Origin: Paracoccus limosus
GTDB taxonomy: Bacteria > Pseudomonadota > Alphaproteobacteria > Rhodobacterales > Rhodobacteraceae
DNA length: 64,000 nt
Assembly: GCF_009711185.1 (NCBI RefSeq)
Contig: NZ_WMIF01000009.1
Location: 62,001-126,000 of the forward strand
Direction of reading: 5' to 3'
Below, in pieces: positions 29,371-37,120 of the stretch. The position numbers were made by a program, and so were the translations under genes. Numbering within the stretch: position 1 is the first letter of the stretch; each line of letters begins with the position of its first letter. The notes under the pieces were generated by a model, which ran no database searches, was not told the origin of the DNA, and was given only the letters and a program-made list of their open reading frames with translations.

Positions 29371-29991
29371 CTAGTTCGCCAGCAGCTTTTCAAGGCTGGC
29401 GCGGGTCTTGGCCGGGTCTTCCTGATAGCCGATCAGCCCGGCGTAATCGCCCTTGGCATCGAACAGCAACACCATGGCCGAATGGTCCATCGTATAGCCG
29501 CCGCCCTCGGTCGGCACCTTGCGGGCATAGACGCGAAAGGCCCGCGTCGCCTTGGTCATCTCTTCGGGCGAGCCCGAGACCCCGGTGACGCCCGGCACCC
29601 AGGACACGTAATCACGCAGCCCGTCGACGCTGTCGCGCTCGGGATCGACGGTCAGGAAAAAGATGCGCAGGCTCTTGCCGTCCTTGCCCAGATCCTCCTG
29701 CCATTGCGCCATATCGCCCAGCGTCGTCGGGCAGACATCGGGGCAATGGGTAAAGCCGAAGAACACCGCCGAGGGCTGCCCCTTCAGGCTGTCTTGCGTA
29801 AATGTGCTGCCATCCGTCGCCTGCAGCCGGTAATCGCCGCGCCCAAGGCTGGCGGTGCCCGCATCCTGCAACCGATCCAGCCGGGGCGAGATGATCTGCG
29901 TCCAGACCACGGCGGCCAGCGCCAGCGCCACCAGCGCCCAAAGCAGCAGGCGGATCGGGAACAGGCCCGATTTCGGTTCAGTGCCCGGCAT
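29371..29991 (-). CDS. SCO1/SenC copper chaperone for cytochrome oxidase
   Basis: 206 residues from MPGTEPKSGLFPIRLLLW at 29991. An N-terminal membrane anchor (about 13-33) places the thioredoxin-like domain in the periplasm. C83 and C87 (CPDVC) and H170 (TMDHSAM) are the copper ligands of Sco proteins, which deliver Cu to the CuA site of cytochrome oxidase. The start overlaps the end of the YcnI-PCuAC gene by 14 bases; together with DUF2946 they form a copper-handling operon. Confidence 0.92.
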   Translation of the reverse strand: MPGTEPKSGLFPIRLLLWALVALALAAVVWTQIISPRLDRLQDAGTASLGRGDYRLQATDGSTFTQDSLKGQPSAVFFGFTHCPDVCPTTLGDMAQWQEDLGKDGKSLRIFFLTVDPERDSVDGLRDYVSWVPGVTGVSGSPEEMTKATRAFRVYARKVPTEGGGYTMDHSAMVLLFDAKGDYAGLIGYQEDPAKTRASLEKLLAN

Positions 29992-30973
29992 GATCACCTC
30001 CGGCAGCGCGTGCATTGACCGGCCCGACCTGCAAGGTCGCGTCCAGTTTGCCGGCCTTTTCAAAGGTCAGGGTCAGCGGCACGGTTTCGCCCTGCGCCAG
30101 CGGCTGTTTCAGCCCCATCAGCATCAGGTGATAGCCACCGGGTTTCAGCTCGACCGTCTGGCCGGCGGGAATGGGCAGGCCATCGGGCTGCGGGCGCATG
30201 GTCATGACGTCTCCCTGCATCACCATCTCGTGGATTTCGACATGATCGGCCAGCGCGGTGGAAACCTCAACCAGCCGGTCCGCCGCGCCCCGGTTGTGGA
30301 TGGTCAGGAAACCGCCGGCCAGATCGGCGCCGGGCGGTGTGGCGCGGGCAAAGGCGCCGTCAACGCGGATGTCGCCCGCCTGATCGGCGGCGGGCGCTGC
30401 GGCCTGATCGCCGCCGGCGTCATGCGCCGCATGGCCCCCGGCATCATGCCCACCATGGCCGGCCTGCGCCGCCACGGGCGCGGTAACGGTCAGCGCCGGG
30501 GCCGGATGCTCCACCCCTTCGGCGCCGGTCACGTCGATCCAGCCGGCGCGCGTCTTGCCGCATTCCTGCACGGTCGGGAAATACAGCACCGTGCCCGGCG
30601 CGACCTCGGGGCCGATGGTGCCGCGCAGCGTGAATTCGTCATACCATGCGTCGGGCAGCTCGCCCCCCGACCAGATGATCTCGCGCGTGCCGCTGGTCAT
30701 CACGTCGCCATGCTTGTCAAAGGGCCGGGCATAATCGCCGGTCACGGTCTTCAGCGTCCAACCCGGCTTGGGCATGGGCTTGGCGTCGTAAAATCCGTCG
30801 GGCAGCTTGACGCGCAGCGCCGTGGTGGCCTTGCCCTCGCAGCCATGGCCGATGCGCAGTACCGCCTTGTAGCCGGCCCCGGCGGGGGCCTCGGGCTGGT
30901 CCAGCGCCACATGCGCCAAGGCCGGGCCGGCAAACAGGCTCGCCATCGCGGCGGCCAGAATCATGGGTTTCAT
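29978..30973 (-). CDS. YcnI (DUF1775)-PCuAC fusion copper chaperone
   Basis: 331 residues from MKPMILAAAM at 30973. The signal peptide is cleaved at ALA/H, leaving His21 as the mature N terminus, as in YcnI where this His binds copper. Residues 21-165 form the YcnI/DUF1775 domain. A linker (about 166-200) has H173, H176, H181 and H184. Residues 202-325 form a PCuAC domain with its ligands H248, M250, M259, H282 and M284. PCuAC loads copper into Sco1 or cytochrome oxidase, and the next gene is Sco1, so this looks like a two-domain copper relay in one chain. Confidence 0.9.
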   Translation of the reverse strand: MKPMILAAAMASLFAGPALAHVALDQPEAPAGAGYKAVLRIGHGCEGKATTALRVKLPDGFYDAKPMPKPGWTLKTVTGDYARPFDKHGDVMTSGTREIIWSGGELPDAWYDEFTLRGTIGPEVAPGTVLYFPTVQECGKTRAGWIDVTGAEGVEHPAPALTVTAPVAAQAGHGGHDAGGHAAHDAGGDQAAAPAADQAGDIRVDGAFARATPPGADLAGGFLTIHNRGAADRLVEVSTALADHVEIHEMVMQGDVMTMRPQPDGLPIPAGQTVELKPGGYHLMLMGLKQPLAQGETVPLTLTFEKAGKLDATLQVGPVNARAAGGDHAGH

Positions 30974-31040
30974 CGGTATCGTCCTGATCTTCGGGTGATC
31001 GCGGCAGGCCATCGCCTGCGCGCGGGGTCGGGGGATCGGT

Positions 31041-31496
31041 TCAGGACATGCGGGGCGGGCCACGCGCCAGCGGCTGCAAGGGCGCCGCCGGGGCCATGGC
31101 AATGGCAAAGCGCGGCGGCGGCACAAAGGCGCGCGGCAGGCCAGAGGCGGCAGGCAGCGCCGGCACCGGCAGGCCCAGAAATTGCTGGGCATGGCTGGCC
31201 CAGCCGCAGGGCGGATGGTCGGCGACATGGTCCGGGGCATGGTCTGCGGGCGCAAGACTGCCATCCGCCGCCACCGTCATTTCCACCGGCGCGCTGTCGC
31301 CGCACAGGATCACCATGACCCGGCCCATGGCATCGGGCGCCAGCATGGTGCCGGGCGTCAGCAGCGAAAAGGCCAGAAACGGGATCAGCAGCGCCAAAGC
31401 CAGCGCCCGCAGGCGCGCGGTCGCAGACGAGCCCGCACCGGCCAAGACCCGGCCCGGCCCAATCCCGCAACGCGCCTGCACTCTGGCCGATCCCAT
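31041..31496 (-). CDS. DUF2946-type membrane/exported protein
   Basis: 151 residues if started at the ATG at 31496, which lies 6 bases after GGAGG. The N terminus is basic, followed by one hydrophobic segment (about 27-47). The next part has VILCGDSAPVEM and PPCGWASHAQ, the two-cysteine pattern of DUF2946 proteins often coded beside copper genes, and a Pro/Ala-rich tail. The two cysteines and nearby histidines could bind metal. It precedes the YcnI-PCuAC gene by 67 bases on the same strand. Family call is moderate. Confidence 0.65.
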   Translation of the reverse strand: MGSARVQARCGIGPGRVLAGAGSSATARLRALALALLIPFLAFSLLTPGTMLAPDAMGRVMVILCGDSAPVEMTVAADGSLAPADHAPDHVADHPPCGWASHAQQFLGLPVPALPAASGLPRAFVPPPRFAIAMAPAAPLQPLARGPPRMS

Positions 31497-31875
31497 CGCC
31501 ATCCTCCGCTGCGGCCCTGCCTGCCAGATTTTGCCGTCGGGGGAAAGCTCCGCGAATGTCGCAGCCCCGACCCGCAAGGGTCAGGGCGACGACGAGCCTG
31601 CGCGCCGACGAAAGCAGGAGGGGGCACTGCAACCACCGCCCGGCACACAACCAGACGCTGCGGGCACGCGCTCCGGCCGAAGATCCGGCAGGGGCAGCCC
31701 GGCGCCATCCGCTGGGATCCCTGCGGATGCCACGCCCCCGCAAGGGAACGGCGCCGCCGGATCCAGACCGCCCCCTACATGACCGCAGTGGAAACGGACA
31801 AGACCGGCTGGGCTTGATGCTTCGTCACGGCGGCGAACCGCGCATCTTTTGCCGCAGAAATGTGCAATTCCGGCG
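31497..31875. other. 379-bp region without a recognisable gene
   Basis: I see no reading frame with family character on either strand. It contains GACCC-GCAA-GGGTC (31569-31582), which with flanking bases makes a 9-bp stem with one mismatch, about 75-85 bases upstream of the DUF2946 start, plus several other short GC palindromes. It probably holds the promoter of the copper operon. Confidence 0.4.
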
Positions 31876-32688
31876 TCAGAGCCCCGCCAGAAACGCCCGG
31901 CTGCGCTCCAGCGCGCGGCGCACCGCGACCTCGACGCCCTCGGCCCGGGTCAGCGCGGTCATCGGCACCTCGATCCCCACCGGCATGTCGTCGGGCAGCG
32001 CGCGCAGGATCGGCGCCAGCGGGATCTGCCCCTCGCCCGCCGGCAGCCGCTCGACCCGGCCGGCAAAGAACAGCTCTTCGGTGGTATAGCTCGCCTGCAC
32101 CGGCGCGTCGCACAGATGGACAAAGGGCATGCGCGGCAGCGCGCGGGCCAGATCCTCGATCCGGCTCTGCGAGCGGTTGAAATGCAGCGTATCGACCAGT
32201 AGCCCCAACTGCGGCCCCGCCGCCTCGGCCACCTCCAGCGCACTCGCCAGATCCGGCACCGGGGTCCAAGGAAAGAACTCCAGCACCGCCTGCAAGCCAT
32301 GGCCGTGGCAGGCCTCGGCCATCTGGCCAAGGTTCTGCGCCAGCCGGCCCAGGTCCGGGTCATAGGGCGCGCAGATCACCTGCTTCGCGCCCAGCCGCGC
32401 GGCGGTCTCCAGAAACGGGCCCAGCGCCGCCAGATCGAAATCCGGGTTGATGCGCACGAACTCCACATCCTGCACGCGCAGCCCGGTCTCGGCCAAGGCC
32501 GCCAGCGTCGCGGCCAGCAGGGCGCTGTCCTGCATCAGCGGATAGCCGGGCGTGTCGGGCGTCACCCGGATCAGCCGCAGCCCGACCGCGTCATAGCCGA
32601 CACGCGCCGCCAGCCGGATCATCTCGGGCGGAGACAGCTCGACCGCACTCAGATGCGCCAGCGAAATCTGACGGGAAGCCAATGTCAT
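31876..32688 (-). CDS. sugar phosphate isomerase/epimerase (AP endonuclease 2-like TIM barrel)
   Basis: 270 residues. The fold is the xylose-isomerase-like TIM barrel: LAHLSAVELSPPEMIRLAARVGYDAVGLR at the N terminus, VLEFFPWTPV with a metal Glu near 140, LLVDTLHFNRS near 168 and PFVHLCDAP near 190, then GIEVPMTAL with another Glu near 245. These are the usual divalent-metal ligands. The substrate is unknown. Its start overlaps the end of the FAD oxidoreductase gene, so the two probably act on the same substrate pathway. Confidence 0.8.
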   Translation of the reverse strand: MTLASRQISLAHLSAVELSPPEMIRLAARVGYDAVGLRLIRVTPDTPGYPLMQDSALLAATLAALAETGLRVQDVEFVRINPDFDLAALGPFLETAARLGAKQVICAPYDPDLGRLAQNLGQMAEACHGHGLQAVLEFFPWTPVPDLASALEVAEAAGPQLGLLVDTLHFNRSQSRIEDLARALPRMPFVHLCDAPVQASYTTEELFFAGRVERLPAGEGQIPLAPILRALPDDMPVGIEVPMTALTRAEGVEVAVRRALERSRAFLAGL

Positions 32689-34406
32689 GGGCGATGTTCC
32701 TCATAAAGACCTGCCGCATCCAGCGCGGCGATATGGCCAAATGTCATGGCGGGGCCGATGTTGATGCCCCCCGCCGGATAATAGCCGCCCATCACGCTCG
32801 CCATATCGCAGCCGGCGGCGTAAAGCCCGGCGACCGGCGCGCCGCCCGCATCCAGCACCCGGGCGCGGCCATCGCTTTTCAGCCCGGCAAAGGTGCCGAA
32901 ACTGCCGGGCGTCACCCGCACGGCATAGAACGGCCCCTTGGCGATCGGCGCCACGCAAGGGTTGGGCGTCACATCGGGATCGCCCTGCAAGCGCATATAG
33001 GCGCTGGTGCCGCGCCCAAAGGCCGGGTCCTCGCCCCGCGCCGCGCCCGCGTTCCACTCGGCCAGAGTCGCCACCAGCCCCTCGGGGTCGATGCCGCAGG
33101 CCCGCGCCAGCTCCTCGGGGGTGTCGCCCTTTTTCAGATAGCCGTTGCGCAGCCACGCGCCCAGCGGCACCGGCGCCGGACGCGAGATCCCCAGCCCATA
33201 GCGGCGCTGGAACGCGTGCGAGCAGACCAGCCACGATTCCGGCACGCCCTGCGGTCCGACCGCCTCCAGCAGCGCCGTGACATAATCGTGATAGCCCAGC
33301 CCCTCGTTGCAAAATCGCCGGCCATTCGCCAGCACGCCGATGATGCCGGGCTTGCCGCGCTCGATGATATGGGGAAACACGCCGCGCCGCCCGTCGGGCC
33401 AGGGCACCTCGGACACCGGGCACCACGCGCCGGGGCTGGCCAGCCCGCGGTCCTGCACGCCGCCCACCGCCTCGGCCAGCCGCAGCCCGTCGCCCGAGGC
33501 TTCGGGCACCGACAGGCTGGTGTGGCAATCGTCATGCGGAAACTGCGCCGCCCGCCGCGCCGCGTCATGGCCAAAGCCGCCGGTCGCCAGCAGCACGCCC
33601 CGCCGCGCCACCACCCGACGCGCGCCCTCCGGCCCGCCCAGCACCGCGCCGCAAACCCGGCCCGTGCCATCACTCAGCAGCTCCTGCGCCGGAGCATTGG
33701 TCAGAAACCGCACGCCCAGACCATCGGCCGCCAGCATCAGCCGCGCCACCAGCGCATTGCCATTGCGCAGCTGCATGCCCCGGCCATGCCGCGCCAGATC
33801 CCACAGATGCCGGCCAAAGCGCCGCGTGACATGCGCAAATGCCGGGCCCGAGCGCAGCATGGTCATGAAGGCGCGCAGATCCGGCCCGGCCTGAATGGTC
33901 ATGCCCATGAAGCTCGTCTCGCGCATCGGCTTGCGCAGCAGCCCGATCAGCGGCCCCAGACGCCGCCCGTCGAACGGCGCTGCAATGACCGAGCGTCCGC
34001 CCATCCCCGCCCCCGGCTGATGACCATAGGTGTCGGGGATCTTCAGTCCACCCTCGAATTCCAGCCCGGCCGCTTCCAGAAAACCAACCATGCGCGGCGC
34101 GTGATACAGAAAGGCATCGACCTTGCCGGCGTCGAAATGCGGCCCCAGCACCGATTGCAGATAGCGGCGCGGCGCCTCGGGATCCTCGACGATGCCGGCG
34201 CGGCGGGCCACCGGGTTCAGGGGCGCCCATGTCCAGCCGCCCGACCATGCGGTGGTGCCGCCCAGCACCTCGGCCTTTTCGGCGACGATCACCGACAGCC
34301 CGCTTTTCGCAGCCGTCACCGCCGCTGTCAGCCCGGCCGCCCCCGAGCCGATCACCAGAAGATCGCAGTCCACCGCTTCCCCGCCATCGAATAACTTGAA
34401 TGGCAT
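32685..34406 (-). CDS. FAD-dependent oxidoreductase (fumarate reductase/ketosteroid dehydrogenase type)
   Basis: 573 residues. The N-terminal Rossmann motif is VIGSGAAGLTAA (20-25 glycines) and the C-terminal FAD segment is GLYAAGCDMASVMGGYYPAGGINIGPAMTFG. This is the flavoprotein family of 3-ketosteroid-delta1-dehydrogenase and fumarate reductase, with a substrate-capping domain in between. It has no signal peptide, so it is cytoplasmic. Coupled to the TIM-barrel isomerase by a 4-base overlap. A steroid substrate is not implied by the family alone. Confidence 0.85.
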   Translation of the reverse strand: MPFKLFDGGEAVDCDLLVIGSGAAGLTAAVTAAKSGLSVIVAEKAEVLGGTTAWSGGWTWAPLNPVARRAGIVEDPEAPRRYLQSVLGPHFDAGKVDAFLYHAPRMVGFLEAAGLEFEGGLKIPDTYGHQPGAGMGGRSVIAAPFDGRRLGPLIGLLRKPMRETSFMGMTIQAGPDLRAFMTMLRSGPAFAHVTRRFGRHLWDLARHGRGMQLRNGNALVARLMLAADGLGVRFLTNAPAQELLSDGTGRVCGAVLGGPEGARRVVARRGVLLATGGFGHDAARRAAQFPHDDCHTSLSVPEASGDGLRLAEAVGGVQDRGLASPGAWCPVSEVPWPDGRRGVFPHIIERGKPGIIGVLANGRRFCNEGLGYHDYVTALLEAVGPQGVPESWLVCSHAFQRRYGLGISRPAPVPLGAWLRNGYLKKGDTPEELARACGIDPEGLVATLAEWNAGAARGEDPAFGRGTSAYMRLQGDPDVTPNPCVAPIAKGPFYAVRVTPGSFGTFAGLKSDGRARVLDAGGAPVAGLYAAGCDMASVMGGYYPAGGINIGPAMTFGHIAALDAAGLYEEHRP

Positions 34407-34451
34407 TCAAATAATGAAACGCCCCCCGCAAGACAAGCAAAAACGCAAAAG

Positions 34452-34472
34452 GCCCCGCGCATGGCGGGGCCC
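34452..34472 (-). terminator. intrinsic terminator after the zincin gene
   Basis: Perfect 8-bp stem GGCCCCGC/GCGGGGCC with a 5-base loop; reading the minus strand it is followed by TTTTGCGTTTTT. It lies 26 bases after the stop of the gene at 34498 and separates it from the FAD oxidoreductase unit. Confidence 0.85.
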
Positions 34473-34497
34473 TTGCAAGGCAGCGGTGCAGGCGGCG

Positions 34498-34905
34498 CTA
34501 TTCCCACCACCTGTCGATGGCGGCGATATCGGCGTCCGACCAGCCGAAGTGATGGGCGAACTCATGGATCACCACATGGCCGACCAGCGCGCCCAGCGTG
34601 ACATCGCCACGCGCCGCCCATTCGTCCAGAATGGCGCGGCGAAACAGCCAGACCGTATCGGGGAAATGCTGCGGATCGCTGGCCGATTTCTCGGTCATCG
34701 GCACGCCGTCATAAAGCCCGGTCAGTTCCAGCGGATCGTCGATCTGCAACTCGTCCAGAAATTCCTCGCTGGCGAAATCCTCGACGCGCAGCACCACCTG
34801 CGCGGCGGGGCCCGCGAACTCCGGCGGCAGGCCGGCGATGGCCTCGCGCGCCAGTTCCTCGATCAGCCCGGCGTCGGGGGCCTCGGCACTCTTCCAGTCC
34901 AGCAT
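34498..34905 (-). CDS. small zincin-type metallopeptidase family protein
   Basis: 135 residues. HEFAH at 114-118 is a HExxH zinc motif followed by D124 as third-ligand candidate, matching the minimal metallopeptidase (Zincin_1) family. The rest is acidic, with EEFLDELQIDDPLELTGLYDGVP, typical for the family. Cytoplasmic; substrate unknown. Divergent from gltX with 80 bases between. Confidence 0.85.
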   Translation of the reverse strand: MLDWKSAEAPDAGLIEELAREAIAGLPPEFAGPAAQVVLRVEDFASEEFLDELQIDDPLELTGLYDGVPMTEKSASDPQHFPDTVWLFRRAILDEWAARGDVTLGALVGHVVIHEFAHHFGWSDADIAAIDRWWE

Positions 34906-34985
34906 GGCGTCACCTCGTGATTGCCCGCCCCGATATGGACAAAAACCGCCGTTTGTGAAAGAGCGAAGCCGACAGGAGACCTCCC

Positions 34986-36311
34986 ATGACCACCACCCGT
35001 TTCGCCCCCTCGCCCACCGGCCATATCCATGTCGGCAACCTGCGCACGGCGCTGATGAACTATCTGATCGCGCGCAAGTCGGGCGGCACCTTCATCCTGC
35101 GTCTGGACGACACCGACCGCGAGCGGTCGAAACAGGAATATGCCGATGGCATCCAGCGCGATCTGGAATGGCTGGGCCTGACCTGGGACCGGATCGAACG
35201 CCAGTCCGACCGGCTGGACCGCTATGCCGAGGCCGCCGAAGGCCTGCGCGGCGCGAACCGCCTTTACGAGGTGTTTGAAACCCCGGTCGAGCTGGACCTG
35301 AAACGCAAGAAGCAGCTCAACATGGGCAAGCCGCCGGTCTATGACCGCGCCGGGCTGAGCCTCTCGGCCGATCAGATTGCCGCCTATCGCGCCGAAGGCC
35401 GCGACGGCTACTGGCGATTCCTGCTGGATCAGGAACGCATCGAATGGCCCGACGGCATCCTGGGCGACATTTCCATCGACGCGGCCTCGGTCTCGGACCC
35501 GGTGCTGATCCGCGCCGATGGTCAGGTGCTTTACACCTTCGCAAGCTCGGTCGATGACGCCGACATGGGCGTGACCCATATCGTGCGCGGCGCCGACCAT
35601 GTGACCAATACCGCGACCCAGATCCAGATCATCCGCGCGCTGGGCGCCACGCCGCCGGCCTTTGCCCATCACAGCCTGCTGACCGGCGCGCATGGCGAAG
35701 AGCTGTCGAAACGTCTGGGCGTGCTGGCGATCAAGGATCTGCGCGAATCGGGCGTCGCCCCCGAGGCGCTGCTTTCGCTGATGGCGCGTCTGGGTTCGTC
35801 GCAGCCGGTCGAGCTGAAAATGTCGCTCGACGAGTTGGCGGCGGGCTTCGAGCTGTCGCAATTCGGCGCCTCGCCCACCAAATTCGACGCCGAGGATCTG
35901 TGGCCGCTGACCCGCGAGGCCAATCAGGCCCGCCCGTTCGAGGTGGTGCGCGACCGCATCGCGGCCCTCGGCGTGCCCGCCGATCAGGCCGAGCGGTTCT
36001 GGCGCGTCGCCTCGCAGAACATCACCAAGCTCGACGATCTGGCCGGCTGGTGGGAGATCTTCTCGAACGGCGCCACGCCGCAGATCGACCCCGAGGATGC
36101 CGATTTCGTCGCCGAAGCAATGAAGCTGCTGCCGCCGCCGCCCTATACCGACACCAGCTGGTCCGAGTTCACCACGGCGGTCAAGGCCGCCACCGGCCGC
36201 AAGGGCAAGGGCCTGTTCATGCCGCTGCGCAAGGCGCTGACCGGGCAGGCACATGGCCCCGACATGTCCGAGGTGATGCCGCTGCTGCAAAAGGTGCCCG
36301 CGCGCGGCTGA
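34986..36311 (+). CDS. gltX: glutamate--tRNA ligase
   Basis: 441 residues. Class I synthetase with HIGH-type motif HIHVGN (13-18) and KMSKS-type motif LSKR (240-243), preceded by SD sequence AGGAG. Alphaproteobacteria often have two GluRS copies, one of which charges tRNA-Gln with glutamate. I cannot say which this is. A strong terminator follows at 36339. Confidence 0.95.
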   Translation: MTTTRFAPSPTGHIHVGNLRTALMNYLIARKSGGTFILRLDDTDRERSKQEYADGIQRDLEWLGLTWDRIERQSDRLDRYAEAAEGLRGANRLYEVFETPVELDLKRKKQLNMGKPPVYDRAGLSLSADQIAAYRAEGRDGYWRFLLDQERIEWPDGILGDISIDAASVSDPVLIRADGQVLYTFASSVDDADMGVTHIVRGADHVTNTATQIQIIRALGATPPAFAHHSLLTGAHGEELSKRLGVLAIKDLRESGVAPEALLSLMARLGSSQPVELKMSLDELAAGFELSQFGASPTKFDAEDLWPLTREANQARPFEVVRDRIAALGVPADQAERFWRVASQNITKLDDLAGWWEIFSNGATPQIDPEDADFVAEAMKLLPPPPYTDTSWSEFTTAVKAATGRKGKGLFMPLRKALTGQAHGPDMSEVMPLLQKVPARG

Positions 36312-36338
36312 CCGCGCCTCACCCGTCTGAAAATTCCG

Positions 36339-36370
36339 GGGGCAGGTCGTCAGACCTGCCCCTTGTTTTT
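36339..36370 (+). terminator. intrinsic terminator of gltX
   Basis: 10-bp perfect stem GGGGCAGGTC (36339-36348) and GACCTGCCCC (36353-36362), loop GTCA, then TTGTTTTTTG. It starts 27 bases after the gltX stop. Confidence 0.93.
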
Positions 36371-36401
36371 TGCCGACCCCGCCACGCAACGCGCGCAGCC
36401 T

Positions 36402-36441
36402 GTGTACGCGCGGTGTACGCCCGGTGCACGGATGCTGCACG
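36402..36441. repeat. four phased 11-bp imperfect tandem repeats
   Basis: The heptamers GTGTACG (36402), GTGTACG (36413), GTGCACG (36424) and CTGCACG (36435) recur exactly every 11 bases, about one helical turn, in a gene-free stretch between the gltX terminator and tRNA-Met. A DnaA-box-like TCATCCACA (36550-36558) and an A/T-rich tract follow. They could be binding sites for a repeat-binding protein. Confidence 0.5.
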
Positions 36442-36597
36442 GGTTGCGCAGCGCAATCCCTTGCGATCCATAAGAATTTCCTCGCCACACTCCACCCCGC
36501 CGCCACCGCAACGCCCGCAGCCGTTGCGCCGCCCGGCGGCCGGGCGAATTCATCCACAGGGAATTTTGGTTTTGCGAAAAAACCCGTCCCGACCCCC

Positions 36598-36626
36598 TTG
36601 ACCCCACCCGCCCCACGCCGTAAATC
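36598..36626 (+). promoter_or_regulatory. promoter of tRNA-Met
   Basis: TTGACC (36598-36603), 17-base spacer, TAAATC (36621-36626). The transcript would start about 7 bases before the mature tRNA. Confidence 0.6.
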
Positions 36627-36639
36627 CGCCGCACTCCGT

Positions 36640-36716
36640 GGCGGAGTAGCTCAGCTGGTTAGAGCAGAGGAATCATAATCCTTGTGTCGGGGGTTCAAAT
36701 CCCTCCTCCGCTACCA
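36640..36716 (+). tRNA. tRNA-Met (anticodon CAT, elongator type)
   Basis: 77 bases including an encoded CCA end. Acceptor GGCGGAG pairs with CTCCGCT (one G-T pair at the end), D arm GCTC/GAGC, anticodon stem GAGGA/TCCTT with loop ATCATAA (anticodon 36674-36676), T arm GGGGG-TTCAAAT-CCCTC. The lack of the mismatched first pair and of the three G-C pairs of initiators argues for elongator Met. A tRNA-Ile with lysidine also reads CAT but has a different body. Confidence 0.93.
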
Positions 36717-37120
36717 TTCCTCCCCCTGATCGTTTCGGATCACGGAGGAGACGTTCATCAAAAACCAAAGTCGGTTAGACTCTCGATCTGATCGAGCAGC
36801 GATGCACTCGGCCCCAATAGGCCCTGCTGCACATCGCATCGGCCATGCCCTCGATTCGGAGATGCCGCCTGATACAGGCGAGCAGATCACGATGATCGGA
36901 AAGCCCAACCCCCAATCACACCCCGATCAGCCGCTGTTGCACGAGCGGATGAAAGACAGAACCGCCGATTGTGCCCATCGCGAACGCTCGTTCCGATCAA
37001 CCGCTTGCTTTGGCAGCAGGCCGAACATCGGCCTTCCATCGCCCTCGGTCCAACGCAATCTGGGATTGCGAAACTTGAACTCTTCGGTTTAGTCGAACTC
37101 AGACCTTCAACCGAGGATGG
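36717..37120. other. 404-bp lower-GC region between tRNA-Met and the SGNH gene
   Basis: Base composition is visibly less GC rich than the rest of the window. Short frames exist on both strands (for example 36802-37092 plus) but none has a ribosome site, family motif or likely product. It may be decayed mobile DNA or the regulatory region of the following gene. I saw no terminal inverted repeats and no copy of the tRNA 3' end downstream. Confidence 0.4.

Noticed and set aside
29053-30018. Plus-strand frame following the orphan promoter at 29071
   Set aside because: It starts before the promoter, is Pro/Arg-rich without motifs and runs antisense through SCO1.
31497-31875. Cobalamin riboswitch or CueR operator
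   Set aside because: Short palindromes are present but the B12-box pattern is not, and the dyad spacer does not fit CueR.
36640-36716. Initiator tRNA-Met or tRNA-Ile (CAT)
   Set aside because: It has a paired acceptor end and lacks the three consecutive G-C pairs of initiators; the body also differs from the alphaproteobacterial tRNA-Ile type.
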